From assembly GCA_903813345.2 (NCBI GenBank), contig CAIIXF020000001.1, positions 47,821,885-47,885,884 of the forward strand: DNA of 64,000 nucleotides, in the 5' to 3' direction. This stretch comes from Owenia fusiformis. Its lineage: Eukaryota > Annelida > Polychaeta > Sabellida > Oweniidae. Of this stretch, positions 10,401-20,401 are shown in pieces (position 1 is the first letter of the stretch; every line of letters begins with the position of its first letter). The notes beneath the pieces were generated by a model that saw only the letters and a list, made by a program, of their open reading frames with translations, had not been told where the DNA came from and made no database searches. Made by a program: the position numbers and the translations under genes.

Positions 10401-13400
10401 GGATAAACTCTCAATTTAGAAGTGTAAATTCAGTTCAAAGCTTCTATAAAGGGAGTCCCACTTATAGATTTTTAAGATTCACCACGTTTCAAGAGGAATA
10501 TCAGCTGAAATAATGTTCATCAAGGGGGTTTCTTTGTAGATAATAAAAATATATGTTACTCTTGATGTACCCTGTGTGCAGAGTCTAGTTAAACTACACT
10601 CTGCCTAGTAGAGACCATATTACAGTTTAGTAGCCCCGCCCCACAACGGGTACTGGTGACAGTTTGGGTAATAAATCACTTTTGACCTACGCGCTGCCCT
10701 TTCTTCCACCAATCAGCGAGCTTGAAGAAACATACGTCAAATGCGTTCTAATTAAATATACGCATGTCATTGGTCAATTCCGGGCTCAACGATGACGTCA
10801 GAAGGAATGACCATATATAGAACGTCGGTCAAATTTGGCCGACGAACACTGATTGGCGCGGTGAGTTCACAGGTTTATTTTAGTTTGAAAGAGTGAAGAC
10901 AAAGCTCTCTTTTAAGAGGCGAAGTCAAACGAATGCAAAGGGTACTCTTGATGAAATATCCAAACTTAAATATATTTTGACACTGGTCGATGATCGTTGA
11001 ATTACCCCCCTGCACTAATTGTTGCACCTTTAATAAGTCATATGTGGTCTGCACTACCAGTGTCAAAAATTAATGGAGTTTGAATAAGATTGGAAAGTGC
11101 ACAAGAAGTACAAAAACATCGCTATCTGGGGATCTCACAACTATAGTTTTTTCTGTATTTTCAGGTTCATTTCATGTTAATTGCATGGGGTATAATTATT
11201 GTATCTGCCTCTTTGTGGGAAGATCCCAGGCTTGATTCAACTCTATGTGTAACAGTAGTTCTATCACTGGTGCACTGTACAGATCTCACCACATGAATCT
11301 GTCTTTCTTTGAGTTTAGGGGCATTTTTATCTTTTTCCATTCTTCAAGGATCAACTGACTCAGCTGCATTTCATTCTCATCATTTAAGAGGAATTCCTTC
11401 CAATTGTTAGGAATTCTGGTATTAGGTCCTTTTATTATTAGCTTTTTGGAGACAAGCCTGCGTATTCTTTCTGGTTCTTTAATTGAATCTTTCTTATAGG
11501 AAGCATCTGAAGGATCCTCTCTGCCAGTAATCCAAATGTTTTGGGTCGCTCAGGAAGTATATGGAACAATGCATTGCCATCATAAACTATAATTGTTTTT
11601 TCTGCTTTGGGTCCATGTAATATTATATGTTTCCAGCTCATGTAATAATTTTGACTTTTCTGTTTTAACCAAGAGTCCATCAGGTGTTCCAAGAGCCCAG
11701 GGTATTAGACTCAGGGGGTATTCCAATATTCGCTTTAGACTGATACTATGCTGCTCTGATAACATGACTAACTGGCCAAATGTATTGCGCTCAGCTCTAA
11801 TCTCAATCAGTCTGTTTCCAGAGCTTTTCACCTTTTTGACTTCAGCATTGAATTCAGATGTTTTCAGTTTCATTCTTTTATGGAGTCATGAAAACTTTTT
11901 CCCTTCTGCACAAATTGGTCTTGAATAAATTGCTTAAAGGCTTGTGTGCCCTTGGATGCTGCATTTAAGAGATAATCTGCTAAATTAGAGGGTGTTGGCA
12001 TTCCAGATGATATGCAGTATAAATGATCATTGTCCTCAATTTGGAATGGATTGAGAAAGCCATCAATTGAATCAATCAAATTAGTTAATAATAGAACATC
12101 AGACAGTAATAAGCCTTGAATAGCTTACTATTCTCCCTTATTGTTTTGCTACATGTTCCCTGCAAATAATAGATAGCAATTTATAATTGCAATTAGATAA
12201 TCAGTTTATTAATTAAAGTTAAATATAAAGGTGTTTTGTATAAAGTAAAACCTGTGTACAGTGAACATCTATAGAGCCACAAAAAAGATTTCAATACAGA
12301 AAGACAATTTGTATTGGAATCAAGGTATGTGCTGAAAATAGGGTGTTCATTTTACACAGGTGTTCACTAGAGAAAGGTGTTCACTAACCCAGGTCCCACT
12401 GTATTAGGCTTATGTCATTTCAAAGACATTCACTAGCTACAAGTAAAACAAGGCATTAACATGACAAAATGTCACCACCTAGTTGAAACAAGATAAAAAA
12501 TACCTTTTTGACCTTGAGGAGGTCACTAAAGGTCAGATCCATTTTGACCTTTAGAATGTCATTTAATGATCAAATCTATATTCTTAAATCTTAGAAGGTC
12601 ATTGAAGGTCAAATCTTAAGTCAGATTTGAACTTCTGATAACTTATAGATGATTTTGAAAAATTGGTTAATTTGAAGCAAATTGAAAAAAGACTTTTTCT
12701 GACCTTGAAAAGGTCATTGAAGGTCAAATCTTAAATATAAAGTCAGATTTGAACATCTGAAAACATGTAGATGATTTTGAAAACAATTGAAGTCAGTCTA
12801 TACAGTATTTGTTAATTATTTGAAATTGTAAGAATTTGTTACAGACACCAATTGCCAAGCTCCAACCACAAACCGCCGACCACTGACCACTGTCAGAAAT
12901 GAACAGAGACCATAACAATATGTCACCACTTTTTGTTGGTGACATAAAAATGATAACATGATGTGAACCATCCTCCTAAGCAGGTGTCCAGAATCCGTAC
13001 CTCCTTCTTCCCCCTGCGATAACCAATTTGGACGCGCCTGATTTAACTGAATCACGTGATCTAATTATGCACAATGACTTATACATGATTTCTGTCGCAG
13101 TGTTGCGACAGCCAATCAGATTGCGAGTTCTTAATCTGGAAAATGGTAACTGCTTATTGCTGGGGGTAAAAAGAAAGAATATGTTCTGGATTTTGAAGCC
13201 CTGTGATCGGAGGATGGATATGAACATGAAGTATTTATTTTTAGATGAACATGCCAATATGGCCACGCCCTTCTAAAAAGGGATAGAGGGGAGAGGTAAA
13301 TTGACCCATATAGGCAAAAAACATGTTAGAGTTTGAGTTTTTTCTTTATGGTAATGTGTTGGGGACATGTTGGTGCTACTTTTAGGAAAGTTCCATTAAT

Positions 13401-15051
13401 ATTAAACTGAGATTGATTGAGAAATTAAAAAATCAATTCCAATCAATGTCTCTCAACCCCCCTAAATTCTATGATTTTAGGGTGAAAAAATGTTGCTGTT
13501 TTTAAATAAAGTTAAAATTCTTCAATTTTTTTACATATGCATTTCAAGTATGATTACTCTTAACAGAAACACCAAAAGAAAGAAGCATTGGTTGTTTAGT
13601 TTTTGTTTTATAGCTAAATAATAATGTACCCCCAAGAAATCTGAATTTTAGGGTCGAAAATGCAATTTTAACATCTTTCGCACCATTTGCGGCGCATAAG
13701 ACCAGTAAAATCTGTTGAGATAGACCTAAATACATAACCTAAGTCACAAGAGAAATTGTCCCGACAACACCCTGATCGAAGTGCCTCAGATCGCTACCTA
13801 TTGATGTATATATATGAATTTACCCCTTCTCATGATTACCTGAGCCTTCAACCCCCTCCATCATTGAAATCAGTTTGGCAAAAATGCATTAATCATGTTC
13901 AACTAAAATAGCATGAAGAACATGATTTTGATTTATGTTCTGTAATCATCCTCAATATAAATATATTTTATTTCTGTCCATCTGAGCTATGGTAGCAGTA
14001 AAGCCCAAAAGACTTGTTTGCGTTTTCTCCCTGCTTTTCATCAACATCACATGCTAAAATATACTGTTTTATTGAAGAACAAATCCTTGTTCAATTTTTT
14101 CATTCTAATTTTGTCTAAGCAATATTAAATTAAAAATTAAACCAAATGCTTCAATGTTGTAATTGTTGTCCAAACTAAAGAAAATAGCACAAGAAAAATG
14201 TGTGCTCTCTGATCAGAGTCAGATCAGATAAAGAATCAGAACAAATAATTGACTTCATCCTATTTACATTCTTTACATGTACATACTGTGTCAGCGCCAC
14301 TTTGTCCAAAGGAATGGTCTCAGTCACTTCAACTTCTGAGTTACCAATAGATGTTTCATTATTATTGGAGACTTCTTCAAAATGTGTCCTAAAATACATT
14401 TTTCATGTACACTTTTCAGAACATCAAGATGCATTTTTAATGGGTCATGATTTGAATGTGTCTAAATGGAAAAATATGAAAATTGTGTGATAAATAACTT
14501 GATCGATGTGATCTGAAAAAATGAGTGATTAATGATCGGAATTACAGAGCATTCACAAAAAAGCTGGGAAATCACTGGGAATTACTATCATACTATTCAT
14601 AGCCCACTAACTATTCAGCCAAAGTGTATAATATGAAATGCATGTACCTCAATGCTTGTTCATCTTGTTCTGCTACATACTCCAAGATCTCTATGATGAT
14701 GCTCTGGTCTGAGCTTGGATGAACGAAAACTTCTTGATTGTCTGGCACAGTTCGCATTTGGCTGGAATGAGTAAAATATTTGTCGCAAAGCTCCATATGC
14801 TGAGATGGAATGCTATACAGTGTACTATATGTGTCAAGACAATAATTAACTCTAACATCTACAGTTAACCATTAGGACTTACATTTTGTCCAGTTTCAAG
14901 ATATATCATGTGATCTATCTGAAATTTGGATAAAGAGTTTAGTTGCACCTTTTAATAATTCATACCTGATATCTATAACATCAGAGGGAAGGTAGGCTGA
15001 AAGGTATCCACCAAAGAGAGGCTTCTCCATCATTCCAGTTCCATCGGCCAT
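7318..15051 (-). CDS. RANGRF: Ran guanine nucleotide release factor (MOG1), five exons
   Basis: Exons 15051-14966, 14761-14648, 14388-14287, 8141-7983 and 7453-7318 join in phase (2,2,2,2) into a 198-residue protein; vertebrate RANGRF is about 186. MOG1 proteins bind Ran, promote guanine nucleotide release, and in vertebrates also aid sodium-channel trafficking. Diagnostic blocks: [11 protein letters not shown] near the N-terminus, VPDNQEVF (residues 34-41), [35 protein letters not shown], and a C-terminal tail ending DLGIFG that parallels the vertebrate DPNIFG tail. The start at 15051 gives MADGTGMM; an internal Met seven residues on is also possible. Intron 3 is about 6.1 kb because of a foldback transposon. 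The gene is convergent with the dehydrogenase gene. Confidence 0.92.
7983..8141 (-). CDS. RANGRF: RANGRF exon 4
   Basis: Acceptor CCTTCCAG and donor ATCAG|GTAGGT, phase 2 to 2. Encodes [13 protein letters not shown] through [11 protein letters not shown]. Reading past the donor meets an immediate TAG, so splicing is needed for the C-terminus. Confidence 0.9.
8208..8345. repeat. TGAACACC-type dispersed repeat, copy 1
   Basis: Several imperfect tandem words of the form AGTGAACACCT-CTCTCT. A related reverse-oriented stretch lies at 12240-12405 (GGTGTTCACTAGAGAAAGG). This looks like a transposon end or short tandem repeat; no coding content. Confidence 0.5.
8431..8970 (+). repeat. Left inverted arm of the foldback element
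   Basis: Starts GGTAGCGATCTGAGGCAC after a TA dinucleotide and ends near GTGTGGCCAT. It pairs along its length with the right arm at 13259-13798. Confidence 0.85.
9073..9463. mobile_element. Palindromic MITE with TA target duplication
   Basis: Inverted ends of about 115 bp start GAGTCCATTTCACTGC and end GCAGTGAAATGGACTC, flanked by TA on both sides (9071-9072, 9464-9465). The centre holds no real gene. A mariner-type non-autonomous element is the best guess from the TA site. Confidence 0.8.
10270..11110. repeat. Promoter-like dispersed repeat inserted in the decayed ORF
   Basis: It separates two blocks of the decayed ORF. Parts recur at about 16290-16380 (CCTATTTTCTTAAAATGTA) and 16860-16980 (TTTCTTTGTAG, TTGATGAAATATCCAAA, GATCGTTG). 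The boundaries are approximate. Confidence 0.55.
10709..10819 (+). promoter_or_regulatory. CCAAT/CRE/TATA cluster inside a repeat
   Basis: CCAAT at 10709-10713, an inverted CCAAT (ATTGG) at 10769-10773, a perfect palindromic CRE TGACGTCA at 10793-10800 and TATATA at 10814-10819. A donor-like GCG|GTGAGT follows at 10861. The order and spacing look like a core promoter, possibly carried by the repeat; no downstream ORF is recognised. Confidence 0.35.
12240..12405. repeat. TGAACACC-type dispersed repeat, copy 2
   Basis: Contains AGTGAACATC and, in reverse, GGTGTTCACTAGAGAAAGG. It is related to the stretch at 8208-8345, which lies just outside the foldback arm. Confidence 0.45.
12508..12730. repeat. 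Imperfect tandem repeat carrying three DR4 AGGTCA pairs
   Basis: A unit of about 115 bp is repeated. AGGTCA-4-AGGTCA direct repeats lie at 12520-12535 (spacer CTAA), 12596-12611 (TTGA) and 12711-12726 (TTGA), with inverted TGACCT half sites just before the first and third. DR4 is the classic spacing for thyroid-receptor or LXR-type nuclear receptors with RXR. Whether any receptor binds here is unknown. Confidence 0.6.
13259..13798 (-). repeat. Right inverted arm of the foldback element
   Basis: Reverse complement of the left arm with few mismatches. It ends GTGCCTCAGATCGCTACC followed by TA. Confidence 0.85.
14287..14388 (-). CDS. RANGRF: RANGRF exon 3
   Basis: Acceptor ATTTTAG and donor CA|GTATGT, phase 2 to 2. 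Encodes [13 protein letters not shown] through PLDKVALT. Confidence 0.85.
14648..14761 (-). CDS. RANGRF: RANGRF exon 2
   Basis: Acceptor CATTCCAG and donor AG|GTACAT, phase 2 to 2. Encodes [19 protein letters not shown], the family signature. Confidence 0.93.
14966..15051 (-). CDS. RANGRF: RANGRF exon 1
   Basis: Begins at ATG 15051 and ends at donor AG|GTATG (phase 2). Encodes the N-terminal strand block with [16 protein letters not shown]. Confidence 0.85.
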
Positions 15052-17128
15052 CTGTTTTGTAGAGCAGATAGATAATTTAATAGATACATTCAAACTGTAA
15101 ATGTAAAGATGTTCATTGTTACATATTAAAAGTTCTCTACACTTACATTGTACATACATCTGAGCAACTAGATGTACAATACATGCACTCTCACCTTGTT
15201 TGAACTCTCCAAAAGTCATTTTTGCACAAATCAAGTTGCATTCATTTAATTTTAAACAATGTCAATTGATTCAAGAATGAGTACGGATTATATTGTTACA
15301 CTTTCAAAAAATTAATTTGGTTAGCCTATTAGACAAAAAATATTTTAATGTTACGACATGGACTTCCATGGTTACTTGTACGTAAATCTTTCACTTTGTC
15401 TGCCCCACCATGAGCTTTCAAGAGAGCCCATGTCCCAATTGACACTGTTTTTAACACTGTCAAACAAACTTCGGAAATTAAAAAAAGCAAAGACCTGCTT
15501 CAAAAAGGGACATTTGGTGATCCTTTATTTGGGAAGATTGCAATAACCGAGGCTAGATAAAGATATAGTGATTGGAAATAAACAGATAACAAATACATGT
15601 ATGAAGATTTTCTGTGACTGGAATATTTTTCTAAGATCAATGGGCTTGATTGCTTATTTTTTAGGTCGTATTAGCCCAAAGCCCAATTAAAATTGACTGA
15701 AAAATAAGAGCAAAGACCTCAGTGCAGTATCATTATTGATGTCATATGGAAAAATACATCTAAATTTATACATACAACTTGGACTGCTTGTGATTTTGGC
15801 TAATAAAATTGTAACCTCTTGTATTTTGTTGCTTCTCTTTTTCTAGTCCTTTTTCATTCCATGGAATGAGTGGAAAAATAGTTCCAATAAAAATGGTGAA
15901 AGGCAATCTGTGCAAGGTTTGTTATTTAATTGGTTTGGTTTTTTTGAAAAACAAAAATAGGTGAGCTCAATTATTTCATTATTTTAAAGCAAACTGTATC
16001 TTATTCAAGTCTCTAGCCAAATTACTTGGCTAGACATCATTGCAAAGTTTTCCTTTACACAGATTTAATTGAAATAATATTCAAAATATCGTCCATGAAT
16101 TGAAACTGAATCAGACCGTTCATGCGATATTGCATGAATTCATCTCAATTTAGAGCAACAGCTCCAAGGAAATGGACAACAACGATGAAAACTGGACAAA
16201 AATGTTGTTAAGGTCTAACATTATAACTGGCTGTAAATCCAAAAGATTTAAAGGTTCAATAAAGACCATAGAAGAAATTTGGAAATCATTTTACCTTTCC
16301 CGAGCTATTAGTGCAACGTTTGGCCTAATGTCTTCTTCGCCATACCTATTTTCTTAAAATGTATGCACTTGTCGACGAATACCACCATTCAGTCTTGCAA
16401 ATAGACTTCTAAATAAGCAATTGAAAGGATGGACGTCCTGCATTTTGTTTTTTGAAACATTTCTGAATCTCCACCATTTAAATTCTTATTGCAGCTGAGA
16501 TTAGGTAAGACCACATGTAAGCATGTTTATAGTATAACCGCGGTTGTCTGATATAACCGTATGCATGGTACACGATATGACCGCCATTGACAGTCTATTC
16601 CTGGCGACTCTTGCAATTGAAAATTAAAACACCTCAAATCTGCCAATATTCAAGGTCTTCTTGACATGCGCATGGTATATGGGAAACAGAATGTTGGATA
16701 GAACGTTAGGTGGAAACGGGGTTGGAATCCAATGACAACATCACCGGGAAATCATTAAAAGGTACGTGAACATTTTCATTCTGTCGATGTCGCAGAAGAT
16801 TCCCGGGGATTTAGGATGCCAGTGATTGTGAATATGGGCAGAAATTACATGTAGGTACGTTCAGGGGTTTTCTTTGTAGCTAATGAAAATAGATGTTAGC
16901 CTTGATGAAATATCCAAAATTCGATATATTTTGACACCAGGACCATGATCGTTGGATACGACTCTGCACTATTTATACAACCTTTAGGACAGAGAAAATA
17001 GAACACTGAACACACTGAGGTAAGAATTTATTACATATGCGACAGAATGTATTTTTCATAGCTATAGTAATTCTTTATGTTCCCCACTGTAGCTTTAGAC
17101 CAAATTCTCAAGACTCGTTCTATAGATA
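15052..17128. other. Intergenic region with repeat fragments
   Basis: No exon is supported. It would hold the RANGRF upstream region near 15.05-15.3 kb. The stretches at about 16290-16380 and 16860-16980 are copies of the repeat found at 10.3-11.1 kb. Confidence 0.5.
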
Positions 17129-17365
17129 CAGTTGGGGACAAAAATAAATGACAGGTCGATTTTCGATCACCATTTCCTAATTATGGTGGTCTGAAAGCCC
17201 ATAATTTTCAATATTGTCTAGATATATATCCCTTAAAATTTGTATATTTTACATTTTGTATAATCTCATCCACTGATGTATGGCCTCTTGTAAATTCTCT
17301 TATTTTTAACATGGGAAATCCTCACTTCAGCAAATCCACCTGTCATTTATTTATGTCCCCAACTG
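17129..17365. mobile_element. 237-bp mariner-type MITE
   Basis: Terminal inverted repeats start CAGTTGGGGACAAAAATAAA and end with CATTTATTTATGTCCCCAACTG-type sequence, flanked by TA on both sides. No coding capacity. Confidence 0.85.
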
Positions 17366-18191
17366 TACATGTAGACTACAGGTTTATCGCTAATTTATCT
17401 GAAATATACAAATGTACTGTAGGCAAAAAGATATAAAATTATTTTTCCATATTTACTGCACCGTGGTCTTTTATCTTAGATTTTATAGACGGTATAAGAC
17501 TAATCTAAGACGGAGAGGAAAAAGCCAAGGCGGGCGATAATATGTGAATTCACACAAATAAGTCATTGCTGCTATTTTCAACGATTTTTCATTTAAATGA
17601 ATTAAACCAAAGGTGTAGATTACTATTAACTATCTATTATTTGAATTATGTACATATCTACGTGACATAAATGTAAATATTAAGCAAATAAATACAAAAA
17701 CTTACTTTTTCCTTGAATCGTACAACCAAGACGGTGTTAATGCTATCACGAAATGTTTCGCCTGTTGACGCCATCAGTTGGAGAGAAAGTACCTTGCCCC
17801 GCCTATTACATCAATATACCTGATGGCAAGAGATGTTTGTCGTGGGACAGATATGCATCCCCACCCCTCAACAACTGAAAAATGATTTTATGGCTCAGTG
17901 AAAACTTAGGCTACTGAAGTTATCTATCTAATCGGTTTGGGCTAATAGGCCAACTACGATACTTTAATTCAGAAGAAAAAAATTTAAAAAATAATCATTC
18001 GAACATGTTTCTCTCAAACTCGCTGAAATATGACACAAAGTTTGATTTGCTTTAATATTGAACCAAGGAAAAGATAACATTTGAAGTTCAGATTTATTAG
18101 ACATGCATGCACATGAAACAAAGTGCATGTTTAATTACTGTTAATTTAAAAGATGTCGACACTTCTATAAAAATGAATGTATCGATGTGAT

Positions 18192-18445
18192 ACTATAAGT
18201 TATTGAATGATTTGAAGTGCAATACAGGATATATTAGCTTGAGAAATTCAGTATTGGAACGAGACGAATCGAGTGCCAATACAGAATATCGAGACAGAAT
18301 ATATCCTGTATTGCACTTCAAATCATTCAATAACATTTTTATCGTGTGATCCTCTGTATTGATACTGAGATTGTCTCCTCCGTACCAATATTTTCTGTAT
18401 TGCGACGGAGATGATCAAACGGGGACAATCTCAGTAGCAATACAG
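18192..18445. mobile_element. Foldback MITE, second copy of the 4.65-kb family
   Basis: Same palindromic arms as 4652-4822 (GTGCAATACAGGATAT and its reverse complement). A second hairpin follows (GAGATTGTCTCC against GGGGACAATCTCAG). Confidence 0.7.
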
Positions 18446-18926
18446 ATTGGTACAGCACAAGAACTGGCCATTCAGAGGGCTTCATTTTATAGATCATACA
18501 TGTACGATAAAAACAACTTTGCCATCTTTCAATGACATCATGACGACATTGATAAAAACTTGATATATAAAGTTTGACAGAATGAAAATATTTTTTGATA
18601 ATTTAGTAAGCTTTGATGTGGTCCATTTCTGCTCTTGTTGGTATCCAATGAAAGATAAGGTTCTTATCAATACATTGGACATACTATGAAATTCAAATGT
18701 AAGTCTTTATTTTGCCCAAAAACGTTGAAAAATAAAAATGCATTTTTTCATTTTTTGGTAATATTGTCTTGCGTTGCGTCAAATTATCCTTTTCGAAAGC
18801 ATTAAAAGCCCAATATGTTTGCAGTTAAAAGAATGCATGTTTTATATTTACATGTACCTGTTGAATGTGAACTGCATGCATACCGGTACCGTTATTTGAT
18901 TCGGTAGTCAACCCGATTGTAGTATA

Positions 18927-19908
18927 CAGGGCGTATAAAAAAGCAACAAGTAGTTATCGCGTAAAATCACAAAACTAGTTATGACTACATCAATTTCATT
19001 TAATGTACCATAAAGCCATGTCTCTCCTCTTTGCAATGATGTCATTCATTCACAAGTGGTAATGGTTGGGTGAGAAATCCTTCCATTTGCACAGTGGGTC
19101 AAAATCGGCTCTGCACCAAGTTTTAGATATTGAAAAAATCAGTGCAAGGGCTAAGTGCCAATGGAAGTTCCCCTGACTTGAATTGTTGTGACACTTTCTT
19201 TTGGAGCTATCTCAGGAGCATCTGTGCTTACAATTCCTCCTCCAGATATTGCAAAACCTCTAGAAAGATTTGCCCATGGGCTGTTTTTCTTTACTTTAAC
19301 CCACACATGATTCAGGGCTGAACCATGCATGACGTGGACAGATGAGCGCATCTTTATGTGCAAGGAAGTGGTGGCAATTTGGAGGGGTATAGGATGTATT
19401 CTTGAAAGAGTATGAGTACGAACACTTTTCTGTCTATCCCATACCTGTCACACCTTCTTCCAATAGCCCCTATGCCCCTTGTGTTGACTTTTGCAATGTT
19501 TTAAACTTGGGTCCGAGCTGAATTTTGCCCCACTTTGCAAAATTAATGATTATTCGGCCAGCCATGACTCCCTGTGAATGAATGATATTCCATTGCAAAG
19601 CGGAGTAACTTGGATTTTTGGTACATTGAATTAAAAGGATGCAGTCAGCATTGGTTTTATGTTTTCGTCCAATATTGCATCGGGCTCCGTACACTGACAA
19701 TGTTAATAACTTGGCCCGAAACTAATTTTGGCCCACTTTGCAAATGGAATGATTACTCGCCCAACCATGACCAAATATTAATGAATAATATGTCATTGTA
19801 AAGAGGAGACACGTGGCTTTATGGTGCATTGAATGAAATCAATGCTGTTATCACTGGTTTTGTGCTTTTCCAAGATAACAATCTGTTGCGTTTTTTTGAT
19901 ACGCATTG
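18927..19908. mobile_element. Mariner-like element, copy A (decayed)
   Basis: The left end CAGGGCGTATAAAAAAGC and the right end reading TTGCGTTTTTTTGATACGCATTG are inverted, and both are flanked by TA. Inside, a plus-strand remnant reads SPDLNCCDTFFWSYLRS, which resembles the catalytic DFFLWGYLK region of mariner transposases, plus subterminal repeats with ATTGAATGAAAT words. The same family occurs at 33896-36841. Confidence 0.75.
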
Positions 19909-20192
19909 TACAAGATGTCTTGGCAACAGACAGAGTAAAGTTAAAGACAAATCTTCGAAGGATCTTTCAGACAATTTATTTCAACTTTAAAAATCACACA
20001 ACATTACGTGAAACTGCTACATCATGTAAGGCAGAAATGGGTAGATGCCCGCTGCTTATAAAATATTGTATAAATTCTTAATTTTTGGATCCACTTATAA
20101 ACAGTCACCAATGCAATATTGACTGGGCCCGGCCCGGCCCGGCTGCAGGCCTGTATTATTAATATTTTGTGGTCTTATTATTTAGTCCAGAC

Positions 20193-20401
20193 TTAGTCCA
20201 AAATCCAGATACAGTCGTCACCGGGTTTAGACACTCCAGTAAATTTTCCGTTCCTGATGGCCAAATATTTCTTGCCATATGCAGCAAATAGGACGACGCT
20301 ACGCTCCCCTGTCGAGCACGTCTCATCAGCTATTATATTCCACTCTTCGGCCCCATAATGCTGACCCTTTGTGTAGATATAGTCACCATTGGGGTCATAG
20401 C
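20193..20401 (-). CDS. TIR-trefoil gene exon 6 (last)
   Basis: Acceptor GGTTACAG, phase 1. Encodes the last trefoil lobes (KKYLAIRNGKF, CIWILD) and stops at TAA 20195-20193. Confidence 0.88.

Larger units (their letters stand above)
9741..12110 (-). pseudogene. Decayed repeat-borne large ORF (uncharacterised family)
   Basis: Minus-strand fragments occur in order: [17 protein letters not shown] and [12 protein letters not shown] (12079-11870), then a frameshift into MKLKTSEF...[15 protein letters not shown] (11873-11600), another into [15 protein letters not shown] (to 11438), then [14 protein letters not shown], a HKEADT block, [12 protein letters not shown] near 10230, an EKFTCQMYG block and a C-terminal SYQAHIW...HGW stretch (9956-9741). 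From memory these blocks match large uncharacterised proteins that are multicopy in many invertebrate genomes. At least two frameshifts, stops and a roughly 0.8-kb insertion (about 10270-11110) make it a pseudogene. Confidence 0.65.
8431..13798. mobile_element. 5.4-kb foldback element with 540-bp inverted arms, in RANGRF intron 3
   Basis: The 540-bp arms at 8431-8970 and 13259-13798 are near-perfect reverse complements (both encode the same spurious 63-residue frame) and each is flanked by TA outside, consistent with a TA target duplication. Between them lie a nested palindromic MITE, a decayed large minus-strand ORF interrupted by another repeat, and an array of AGGTCA half sites. The high arm identity against the decayed centre implies recent activity or arm-to-arm gene conversion. 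The element class is unknown to me. Confidence 0.75.

Noticed and set aside
10890-10920. Histone-type 3' stem-loop (CTCTTTTAAGAG)
   Set aside because: The stem is too short and flanks do not match the histone consensus; no histone gene is present.
11593-11928. 111-residue plus-strand frame
   Set aside because: It is antisense to the decayed large ORF, whose blocks are recognisable on the minus strand.
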